Positions 34,855-45,200 of a stretch of 64,000 bases of DNA are shown piece after piece. This stretch comes from Proales similis. Its lineage: Eukaryota > Rotifera > Eurotatoria > Ploima > Proalidae. The stretch spans positions 2,728,001 to 2,792,000 of the forward strand of contig JAGVRJ010000003.1 of the NCBI GenBank assembly GCA_019059635.1. Reading direction: 5' to 3'. Numbering within the stretch: position 1 is the stretch's first letter; every line of letters starts with the position of its first letter. The notes below the pieces were generated by a model. That model worked only from the letters and a program-made list of their open reading frames with translations, had not been told where the DNA came from and made no database searches. The translations under genes were made by a program, and so were the position numbers.

Positions 34855-36497
34855 ATGAGCGAACAGATCGTAGAGCAGAGAACCAATTGCCAACGAGAGG
34901 GCGGAGGAGAGAAGACGGAGCAACTCGCTCGAACGCATAAATACCAGCAGCGAGCGCTCCGATTAGATCAGCAGCTTCAAACCAGCAGCAATCAGCAAGG
35001 GTGTGAGACCTTAAATTCAACCCAAGAGGAGAAACGAGTGGAAAGCATTTTGAAAAGCGCAACTATCAGCGACTTTGGTCCTTGTCCACTCAGCACAGAT
35101 ATGGAGGCAGTTAAAGCGTTCGCCTTTCAAGTCTGCCGTCAATACTTGGGCGGCGCGTGGAAAGAGATTCGAATCGACGATTTGGACGTGCAGCGCATCT
35201 CGTGAGTTCAGTTCGGTTCAGTTCAAATTGATTTCGTCTGATCGGCTTTTAGCGGAGGCCTCACTAATTTCATCTACAAATGTGAAATAAAACAGACCGA
35301 CGAGGCCGACAGGCCAAACACGAGCAATCAACCTTGCCGAATACTTTTGAGGTAAACGCCAGAGAAGCAGAGGAAATAAATCAGAGTCAATTTGACATTC
35401 GATCAAAGGCTGTACGGGCAGATTCACTTGCAGAACAGCGGCACCCAGCTTCGCGACATTGTCATCTCAACAATAATGAGCGATTTCGAGCTCGGGCCCA
35501 AGCTCTTCGGCTTCTTTCCCATGGGCCGTCTCGAAGAGTTTATCGACGTAAGTTTCAGCTACTTGAAATCGCGTCTGTCGCACACACACACACATCCAAC
35601 TTTTGAACGTTTGGCAGGCACCAGGCATGACCCATGCTGACCTGTTTAATGCAGAAACAAGTCGATCGATAGCCAAAGTGCTGGCCAAGTTTCACACGCT
35701 CGACATGCCGTTCATAAAGGAGCCGAAATGGATGTTTGATACTCTCTACCAGTAAGTAGTAGTAGTAGGCCGCCAAGCCTTCATCCCCGCCGCTCAGTCT
35801 GACCATCGATTCGTTCAACAGGTACATCGATCGAGTGAGCAAAATTCAATTCGACACCGACCGCGACAGTGTTCTGCTCAACGATTTTAAAGCATTAGAA
35901 CTCGATAAAGAATTAAAGAACGTCAAAAAGCTAATAAAAGCTCTTGAATCCCCGGTTGTATTTTGTCACAACGATCTTAATTATGGAAACATGCTCAAAA
36001 AAAGCGGCCAGCCCATGTTCATAGACTATGAATACGGTAGCTACAATTACCGGTAAGGCTCGTCACACACAAGCAAAGCAAACATCTAATCTGTTTCTGT
36101 TCTTAAAAGCGGCTTTGACATTGGCAACCACTTTTGTGAATGGATGTTCAGCTACGACCAAGACGCCTACCCGCACTTTGTCTACAACTCTGACTGGTAT
36201 CCGACCAAGGCTCAGCAGCTCACCTTTGTTCGCGCTTACATGAGCCAGGCGCGTCAAATTGCGCAGACGCGTCCCACCAACGACCTTGCCATTCTAAACA
36301 AACTGAACGAAGATAGTTTGCTGATCGAGGCCAACTACTGTGCCCTCTTGTCCGACATATTCTGGGCTTATTGGGCCGTGATCGAAGCGCAGTCGAGCGA
36401 GATCCAATTCGGCTACATGGAGCTGGCTCTGGCCCGCGCTGATGCCTATTTCAAACACAAGCAAATGATTTTAAGCAATTTTCAAAGGCAATTGTAA
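34855..36497 (+). CDS. Choline kinase
   Basis: Phosphorylates choline with ATP, the first step of the CDP-choline (Kennedy) route to phosphatidylcholine in the cytosol. Six exons: 34855-35201, 35253-35351, 35409-35547, 35618-35751, 35822-36052 and 36110-36497, with introns of 51-70 nt. The catalytic Brenner motif is VVFCHNDLNYGNML. The choline-kinase signature is FIDYEYGSYNYRGFDIGNHF followed by CEW. RGFDIGNHFCEW and YPTKAQQL favour choline kinase over ethanolamine kinase. The ATP loop region is GGLTNFIYKCE. About 80 residues of glutamine-rich, low-complexity sequence precede the kinase fold and may be dispensable. A later ATG at 35101 would remove most of it. Confidence 0.9.
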
Positions 36498-36889
36498 AAC
36501 AAGACAAGAACAGTCGATTGCTGTTGTTGTTGTCGTCGCCGAATTTCTTTTAAACTGATCAAGTTCGGAGCGGATCGATTGCTCGTTTTAATCGTTACTT
36601 TTCTCGAATTAATTGCAAATGCTTGTTTCGCCTTTGAACGACAACAACCAAACGAATTGTTAGTGGCCAAGTGCTACTGTGTCCAACAATGCCCAAAATG
36701 AATGCCAGACACGAATGGCGCTCACGAATGCTCGACACGAATGCCCGATACGTAAATGTATGCAGCTAAATTTGCTTTGTTTCAGCGCTCTGTTGTTTAT
36801 TTCATCTAAGTTATCTGCTCGCGACTATCAAAATGATGATATTTACTCTCTCTCTTTATTTTGTTTCCTCAAAATTGTTGTCTTTTTCG

Positions 36890-36895
36890 AATAAA
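36890..36895 (+). terminator. Poly(A) signal of choline kinase
   Basis: AATAAA lies 393 bases after the choline kinase stop codon, the nearest consensus hexamer I see. Confidence 0.45.
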
Positions 36896-36962
36896 CTTTT
36901 TCGACAAATGCCAATCGCAATCGCTCAACAGATGAAACAAACGATTGAGTTCGATTTCATGG

Positions 36963-36968
36963 TTTATT
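36963..36968 (-). terminator. Poly(A) signal of CRAL-TRIO gene
   Basis: AATAAA on the minus strand lies 81 bases past the stop codon of the CRAL-TRIO gene. Confidence 0.6.
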
Positions 36969-37048
36969 TTATTCGGCAAACAACTCTGCCAAAAGAGGCA
37001 AATCGAAACCATTCTCTCGTTCATCAAGGCAGCCGCTCAAATTCGGCT

Positions 37049-38443
37049 TCATTGAGGAAGAGCGCCGAGCGCCTCTTGCAGCAGCTCGCTTCTCAAGTCT
37101 GCGTCATAGTCGAATTTGTCCTATTTGAATCGTCTGGGTGAAACAAGCGCAGCTCTGTGGTGTTTGTCCCTGCAAGTTTACCTGACCGCCCATGTGGACA
37201 GGCAGTTGCGTTGGGTCAATGTATTCGCCGATCGACTTTTTGTCCACAAACTTGACGATCTCTACCGCGCGTGCTGGCACCAGGCTTTTGATTATCTTCC
37301 AAATAGCTGCGCAGCGGCAATATTCTTCTCGTTCGACAAATAGGTGATTAGAAGCGCTTATTTACCGTTGAACACAAATGGCATGTCGTAGACCAGAATG
37401 TTCTCTTTGTTTAATTAGGCTTCTAAAACTGCCGGCTTTACAGATCGACGTTCAGATTTACGTACCGACCAGGCCCGGGTAGTAGATTCGAAGGCAGTTC
37501 ATCAAGAACTTGGTCATTTCCAAGTCCTTTTAGCAGCTCGAATTAGATTTTATCGGACTGTGGCGAGCAGATTTAGACGAACCGTGTTCTTGTATCCAGA
37601 GCCGGTCATATCGAACAGGATTACGATCGGAGTGTCGACGCTGAACGAATAGAGCTTTTCCAAGTTGTACGCAATGAACTTGTGCTGCTCTTCGGCCGGG
37701 AATTTTCCCTTTACGTGCGTACGCGTGATAAAGTTCACTTGAGTCATAGAGACCGCGATTAGTTCAAGTCAAGAGGCGCGACTAGGCTCACTCACGAATT
37801 GGACGACCTTGGCGGTCTTTGTTGCGCTTGTATATGCCACCCAGCTCAAAGAATTGCGGACGAAACGGAAGCTTTTCACGATCGAGCAGGTCTATAGACG
37901 GGACCGAGATAAGACCGAAGCGAAAAAAGACTCGGGAAAGGACGAAAAAAGACTCGCTTGCGCAACTCTCACTCCACATTCACACCCTCGCACGCTAGAG
38001 TTGTTTGATGCCGACACGAAATTTTGCATATTTGAACTATTCTCACCATTGGCGCCAAACTGCTGCCTCCATTGCAATATTTGATGAGCCGTGTCGACAG
38101 TTCGCTCGTTGTCTTCCATGGAATGTCGATAGATCGCTCTCAACCATTTGCTGTCCTTTTTTATTCTTTCCAAGTCAAGCGAGTGATATTCGTTCCGGTC
38201 TATATTCTCTTCAAATTCAAAATTTAGTTTGCTTGAAGAACACAATCGGCCTCAAAGAGAGATCGCTATCAGGGCGCAGACAGACGCGAGCGCGTACCTT
38301 TGAATTTTTGAAGGAAGCGATCTCTAATTTGATCGAACGTCTCCTCCGCAAATGGCTGCCACGTGAATGTGATTAAGTGCGATCGCCTTAGAAGAGGCCC
38401 AATTGTATTTCAAAGTACGAACCGATCTCGATGACGGGTCCAT
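37049..38443 (-). CDS. CRAL-TRIO protein, truncated MOSPD2 paralog
   Basis: Nine exons join in phase: 38443-38423, 38355-38298, 38208-38047, 37891-37796, 37737-37583, 37526-37466, 37404-37366, 37306-37182 and 37119-37049. The product, about 262 residues, is a CRAL-TRIO N-domain plus Sec14-like lipid-binding domain, with DTPIVILFDMTGSGYKN and NILVYDMPFVFN. It is closest to the neighbouring MOSPD2 gene, with the same exon lengths. The protein stops just after the CRAL-TRIO domain (LRSELLQEALGALPQ), so the MSP domain and membrane anchor are absent. It is therefore probably soluble and cannot bind FFAT motifs. The seven-codon first exon was chosen from the ATG at 38443 with a GT donor in phase; that exon is the weakest part of the model. 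Confidence 0.8.
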
Positions 38444-39087
38444 GTTTTCTTTTTTTTCTTGTGGCGCTTTCCGTCGAGTTTCAACTCAGCGAATGTTTGC
38501 TTGTGATCGGCTCACCGCCTAAGCCATCTTTCAGCTGACTTGTATCTTATCTCTCCTAAGTCGCTATTCTCTTTTGTTCGCACGTACTTGAGCGCAAAAT
38601 TAGATTTCAATTGGCCCAGTCTCGCCACCTTCTCCCTCCCTCTTTCTCTCTCTCTCTCTCTCTGTATTCTGTCACTGAATCGTATTGCACGAAAAACGTT
38701 GCTGGTCCGCGCCTGAAACTGTCAAGACATTGACGCTTGCAAATTACGGTTGCATAATTGCTAGCTGCGAATACGCGCTCACCATCTTTTCTCCCTTTCC
38801 CTCGTCTGCTCCACTTTTCTCATTTGCGCTTGCGTTTTATATATGTGTGCGTGTGTTGGGCATAAATTCATAAATTAAATGCCGCAAGCAGAAGAATTAC
38901 ATCAAACGAGAAGCATTTAGAGACAGACAGACAGAGAGAGAGAGAGACGGCTATTTAACTGGTCGATAAATTAGCTCGCTCGACTATTGGCAGCAGTTAG
39001 AATAGAACTCGGGTTTCCCAGTCGGTCCCTTTCAAACAGACGCCAAAATATCGACTAACAGCGCGTGTCACACCGAGATAGATCACC
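38444..39087. promoter_or_regulatory. Divergent upstream region of CRAL-TRIO gene and MOSPD2
   Basis: A 644-base space between divergent paralogs with a CT microsatellite near 38641-38662 and a GA tract near 38931-38946. No exon was seen. It probably acts as a two-way promoter. Confidence 0.4.
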
Positions 39088-41733
39088 ATGAGCTACCAGG
39101 TAGGGCTAATATTGCTCGCTGGTTTGTTTGAGGCATGAAAACTGACGCAAATATCAAGTACGCCACTGAAAATGAGTTGAGCCGTATTCGAGACCAATTC
39201 ATGGCCAAGTACAAATGTAAGCCAGTGCCTCTTTGTCTCTTGCGTTCTTGCTCATTTAGGCATTTCAAGCGAACATTGACGAGCGCAAGTATCATGAGGT
39301 CGACCTTGAGAGGATCAAATCAGGCGTCGAGTGGATACGGGCCTGCTTGAAACATTCGTCGGAAAGTGCAGATAGATGTGTGGACCTAATTCACGAAGTT
39401 CTCACCTGGAGACAAGAATTCAAGGCCAACGGTAGCTAATCCGCTTTTCGCGCCTCTCACACCCACTCTCTCTCTCTCATACATGGTGGCCACGTTGGAA
39501 AGAACTCAAAGAGTCGACCGACTCGGCTTTTCCAAATCTCTTTTTCAAACTCGGCTCAATATTCGTCAAAAACGAAGACATAAATTGCAATCCGATGAGT
39601 AAGCACAATTCGCTGCCATCCATCATATCGCTTAATAATGCCTGAATATGAACCGCAAAGTGCATTTCGTGGTCAAACTGCACAAGAAGAACCAATACCC
39701 TCACGAGCAAATCTGCAAGTTCATCGCCTACTTTTTCGAAAGCATGTACAAGTTCAACATCGACGATCCGATCGTGATTGTGTTTGACATGACCGACGCC
39801 GGCTACGCAAATCTCGACATGGACATGATTCGCTTCGTGGTCAACTGTCTCAAGACCTATCACCCGGGTCTGATCGGTTAGTTGGCCCTGGATTTTCTTT
39901 GGCTTTCTCTTTGAAGTGAACTTGGTTTCTTTGAAGACTACATGATCGTTTATCAAATGCCGTTCATTTTCAACGGTAATACCTGGCTCAGTTGGCTCAG
40001 TATTGCTCTGCTCATCTGGGTCTCACACATTCTGCGTCAATTTAGCCGCATGGAAAATCATCAAGAACTGGCTGCCGCCCGAGTCGGCCAAAATAATCAA
40101 GTTTGTGGACAAAAAGTCGATCAAGGAATTTGTCCAGGACAGCCAGTTGTTCAGACACATGGGTGGCACCGTAAGTAGAAAAGCGCGCGTGATTGCCAAA
40201 TTTGACACTCGCAACGTTCGTTTCAAGGACGACTTCAAATACGACGGAGTGCCGTTCAGCATGAATCGCAAGCGTCAAGTGGAATCGATCACTCCTGAAC
40301 AGTCGAGTGAGGCCAAGACTCCGGAAAAGAACGCTGAACGAGTAGGTCACTTGATTAGGCCTCAAATGGGTTCGCAAATTGATAAACAGTTTGCCCAGGT
40401 TTCAAAATCGCAATCGGCCAACTCGAATCTGTTTTCATTGAATGGACAAGAAGAAACGCAATTTGTCGAGGTAAGGCCGAGCTTCGTTTCCCTTCTGATC
40501 AGTTTAACATGACCACCGGCCTGTTTGGCAACAAAAGGCGAACGATGAAAAGGCTGCAGTAGAATTGACTCCGCTCAAGAGTCAGTCTGAGCCGGGCCGC
40601 GTTGAAAAGAAAGCGTCGTCAGAAGAAAGTGAATTAGATTCATTCCGAAGCAGTCAAATCGAAATCAGGTAATTTAGACCAACATACTAAAAGAAGCTGG
40701 TCGATTCGATTTGAACGCGGCTAATGCAAGGCCCGGATTTGAGCTCGTCTTTGACGTCAAAGAGGCAACCGCCGATCTGAACAAGACCATCAAACTGAGC
40801 AACCTCGGCGATGGTCTACTTGCATTCAAAGTAACTTTGGTTCTGTTTTATTGCGGTCTGAGTTTGACTGGACGAGACTACTTGCCACAGATCAAAATCA
40901 CTTCTCCGGACAAGTTCCGCGTCAAACCCGGCATCGGGGTGATCGAGGCCGGCGCCAGTGCGAACATAAACATCAACTTCCTGAAAGGCAGGCAGCACCT
41001 CTATCCGCCAGATTGATTACTCTCCCTCTCTAATTTGCGTCGGTGATTTGAACAGAATTTCACGAGTCAATGGCCAGTGGTCGCGACAAGTTTCTAATCC
41101 TCTGGGCGCCGATTGAGCAGAAGGTGTCGCCCAGCGAGCTGAGCGAATTCTGGAAGCAAGCAGCGAGCAGAAAAGATTTCGTCAAAGAGCACAAGTAAGT
41201 GAGACGTGTGAGGCCTGTTAGAGCTTGTTATCGTCAGCACACATTTTCAAAAAAAGAGTAAAGTGCGTGACGGGTAAAACGGGCCGACCGGAGAGTGTCG
41301 TGGAGCAAGCGGCGTCTTCGAGCGAACAGGCCGCTCAGTTGGCAAAGAGCAAAAAGGCCAGAGCGCTGATGGGCAAAGATTCGTTGGCCAGGAAAGAGAG
41401 CAAATTGGAGAAAATCTACTCAAGCGACGTGAAGAGCTCAAGCAACTCGGCATTCAACGAGCAGCTCATTTTGACCAAACTGAACATGATCGAAATGAAT
41501 GTGAGTGTTTGCCTGTTTCTGTTCTGTTGGTCCTAAACTGCTCTAAATCGGGTCTCTCGTTCTAGATTACCGAAGTGGCGCGTAGTCAGCAAAAGCTGAG
41601 CAAGCAATACAGCATTCTAATATTCTTAATCTACTTTCTCATTTTACTCTGCTTCATTCAGATCGTGTTTCAGTCCAACTTGTACTCTCAAATAATCGAG
41701 CCCTACATAGACCACATTTTATTCCACGAATGA
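39088..41733 (+). CDS. MOSPD2: MOSPD2: CRAL-TRIO, MSP domain and membrane anchor
   Basis: An ER membrane protein that bridges organelles by binding FFAT motifs through its MSP domain. Exons: 39088-39099, 39159-39216, 39270-39431, 39503-39598, 39661-39876, 39937-39975, 40046-40170, 40228-40470, 40538-40668, 40731-40830, 40891-40987, 41056-41194, 41257-41500 and 41566-41733. The CRAL-TRIO part has DDPIVIVFDMTDAGYANLD and FRHMGGT. A disordered acidic linker follows. The MSP domain runs from PGFELVFDVKEA through KIKITSPDKFRVKPG to DKFLILWAP. A coiled segment (SSSNSAFNEQLILTKLNMIE) precedes a C-terminal transmembrane helix, YSILIFLIYFLILLCFIQIV. The intron after 40987 starts with GC. A 48-nt in-frame stretch at 40342-40389 could also be an intron. 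The first exon encodes only MSYQ. Confidence 0.87.
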
Positions 41734-42297
41734 GAACGGCCGCTCAGGATGAATGAGCTGAGACTGAGCGAGCAGAGTTGCGCCAGTTTGTGGCCAATCT
41801 GGTCTGTATTTCCGCTTCAATGTCATTTTAGTTCAGTCCTATTCACAATTGCAGGCAATAAACCGCACTCAAGAAAACTTTTGCGCAGTTACTCAAGCGA
41901 TTAGAGTTTATTTCGAAAGGAATAAAAAATTCAATTGTGCTGTACTTGTATTATGATTCAAAATGAGAATAGAAAAAGAAGCGCAGAAGAGCAACAGAAT
42001 TATATCGTCAGAGAGAGAGAGAGGAACAGATATTCAAAAGTCAGAATCAGATTGAGATTCATTCATTAGTTAATCGTCGATATTTGACGTAGAAAAAAAA
42101 ATGATCGGCTATAGATAGATAGACAGAACAGACAGAACGATTAGGGAGCAGAGTGGCCAGACCAGCGGCCAGCGTGTGTTGGACACGCAGATTTGAATCG
42201 ACTGGTGCAATCTGCGTTTCATCAGAGTTCTTACATACTTCAGAGAGTACACATAGACGTCTGTTAATAAAAGAGACGAACAAGCGGCGAATGTAGA
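41734..42297. other. Convergent 3' flanks of MOSPD2 and Trio
   Basis: Contains the MOSPD2 poly(A) signal at 41857-41862 and a minus-strand candidate for Trio at 41907-41912. No exon was seen. Confidence 0.5.
41857..41862 (+). terminator. Poly(A) signal of MOSPD2
   Basis: AATAAA lies 124 bases after the MOSPD2 stop codon. Confidence 0.55.
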
Positions 42298-45200
42298 TTA
42301 ACGATTTCGATTGGCCATTTCCGACTTGTTAAGGAAACTTCCGTTCGAGCTGGCCGCGTTCAAGCTGGTGGCGTTCGAGTTGTTGCTGTCAAAGCCAAGC
42401 ACAAAGCCAGGCACCCAGCCCTCTGCGGCCGGCTGCTGCTCACTCGCTTCTCTGTAGACCAGGAAGCGATTGTGCATGTTGGCCGTGATGATCTGCACTA
42501 TTTCGCCCTTTTGCACGCTAATCTCGTCTTCGGTGATGGCCGAGTAGGAGGAGACCACTGTGGCGTAGTTTGGTATGCTACTCTGCTGCGGTGAACATTG
42601 GCCACCTTTGCCGTCTAGACTCACCGAATGACTGAGCTCAGTGCTCAACGTGTCCATGTCGCCTGTGGCAGAGCCGAACGCGCTCGCCGGTGTTGAGATG
42701 GCACCGGTCGGCGAACTGCTAGATGCGTGAGCAGAGTTGGGCGAGGCGGCCGCTGCTTGAGCCGCAGATCGCTTGGGCGAGGTGCCCGAGCGGCTGGAGT
42801 TGAATCCGGATGTGAAATTGAACGTCGACTTGAGGAACTCATTAAAAGTGCTCGCCAGGCCGTGATGGTGTGACTGACTGTTGTTGTTCGAACTCGCTTT
42901 AGAACTCGAGCCCGAGTGCGTAGATGCGGACGACTTGGGACTGTGACTGTTTGACTTGGCCGGCGAGCCGAGCTTTTGCATGGCCAGCTGCGGATGCTGC
43001 AGATCCATGAGAAAGCGCGTTCGCATGTCGAGCAAGTCCTGCAGCTGTAGAATCCAGTTGTGGTACTTGGCCGCGTCCTCGCACTGGCAGACGATCTTGC
43101 GCTCGCTGTCCGGCGTCTTGTCGTGCAGAGTGAAGCACAGCTGAGCCTCGTCCTTTTTTAACTCTAGCTTGTTTACTTTAACGCTGCTTTTGAATATGTA
43201 TCTGGGGCTGGTGAACTTTTTGTTCGAGCCGATCATCTCGCTGAATATGACAATCTGCTGAAAGAGAAAGACGCGTCGCTCCTTGAACTTGAGCTGCTTG
43301 TCTTTTTTCGACTTGGACCCGTCCGAGTCGGGCTCGTGAACAAGCAACGTGTCCTGCAGCAGAAGTCTTCCCTGCGCAGTGATGCGACCCTCAAAGCCCT
43401 GCAGGCGGCCTACGTTCATCATGTCGTCGGCGTACTTGGGCACTTTGATCATAATCTCAATTGCTCGGTCTATTGACTCGCAGTCCATGCCCTCTTTGTT
43501 CATGTACTTGCGAATCTCTTTCAGCATCAGCTGGTACTTCATGATCCGCTGCACCGGCTTTATCAAAAGATCTTGAATGTTGAGCTTCTGATTGAGTTTG
43601 ACGCGTAGCTCTTCGAAAAACGTGTCGTGCTCGCCCACAATGAACTCTGACTTGGGCTTATTCTCGCAGTATTTCACATACATTTGAAATCGATTCTCCT
43701 AAACGCGATTACGTTTGATTAGCGTGATCAAAGCTTGCGATTGCGGCCACTTACGTATTTGATGAACAGCTTGCCAATGTAACTGGTCGGCTCCTCCAGG
43801 CATTTCTCTAACTCTTGTCCAAATGTGCTTGAAAGAGATGGCATTAGCTGACCGCTTTGATCAGGTAGACAGGAGCATAGTTACTCTTTGTGCCAGTCGT
43901 ATATTTGAAGAATGTTGCCAAATATCATTTTGACTTTGCCTTCTTCCAGGTCCTGCGGCAGTGCCAAGTCGCTCTGTCGCATCGCTTCCCAATACTTGTC
44001 GGCCAGTATGGACAAATCGCTCACATAGTCGCGTTCTGTCTGCACCAGCTCTTGAATGGCGTAGCTAGGTAAACAAAATCGTCGATTAGCCAGGTGCCAT
44101 GTGAAATAGATGGAATGAAGACTGCATGAACAGGCTCGATAGAGTACCTTAGCTTAGATTCGCTCATTTCACGGGCCGGTTGTTCGCTCTTGTTGTTTGC
44201 TGTTGAAATGTTGTTGATTACGTCGCCGTGGTTGTTAGCGTCTGCAATGTGCTTAGCCACTTGCTCACTGCTGCTCTCCACAACTGAACTTCCTTTGTTC
44301 TCCTTGATGAATGAGAAACCAAGCGGATTAGCGCATCGAGAGCCAAATGAGTGAGGGATAAACAGCTGCCAGTAACGCTCATGCACGCCAGAACACGTAT
44401 CGAACTAATTAAGAGTCACAATTTGAATTTTTTTTTTTCTATTTAGACCTGACGCATACTGCCTGCGCGCGTCATTTCCTCTTCCTTTTCTGACAAGCGT
44501 CTTGTATACAACTCAAACAACCTACAGCAGCCTGCGCAGCGTGTGTCGCCATGCAATTAGGCATTTCAATTTTCCCTAGCCCGACTTTTCGAGGCCCTAC
44601 GTGACAGCGAGAGTATGCGTTGGCAAACTAAAGTGTTTTTGTCAACAGTCCTGATCGCCTAGATGGTGTGGTGCGCTGGTTAACAATTAAAAGTTCACTT
44701 ACCATTTTCGACTGCCATAATTTGAGTTCACGTTGTATATCAATTGAGTGCGACGGTCCCTTGCCAAACGAATCGAGGGAGCAGGTCTAGAGACGGCGAA
44801 AAAGGTTAATCGTGTAGAGCAAATATGAGTCAAGGCCGAGAGTTTTCCTAAAAGTAGACAAGACCCAAAGAGAGCAGCCGCAGAGAGAGGCAGATAAAGG
44901 TATAAACATATTGAGGCGGCAAAAGCCAGAGGCGGCCAGGGATTTCGCATCTCTGGCGGCTTAGGCTCAGCGCTTCGTTTTATTTCTTTCATTTATGACG
45001 CAAGCGTTTACACGCTTCACACACTAGCACAGACACACATACACAGCCGCTCACACAAACAAACATGCACAGAGAGCATTAAAGCAGAAATCATGACGCA
45101 TCTGGCATCAATGGAAATATAGAGAAACACGCGCAGCACATCATGAAGAGATAGAGATGCAGAGACTCGCACTGAACGGGCCGGCAGCCTCTCTCCGTCA

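Larger units (their letters stand above)
36498..37048. other. Convergent 3' flanks, choline kinase and CRAL-TRIO gene
   Basis: Contains poly(A) signals for both: AATAAA at 36890-36895 (plus) and the minus-strand signal at 36963-36968. No exon was seen. Confidence 0.5.
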
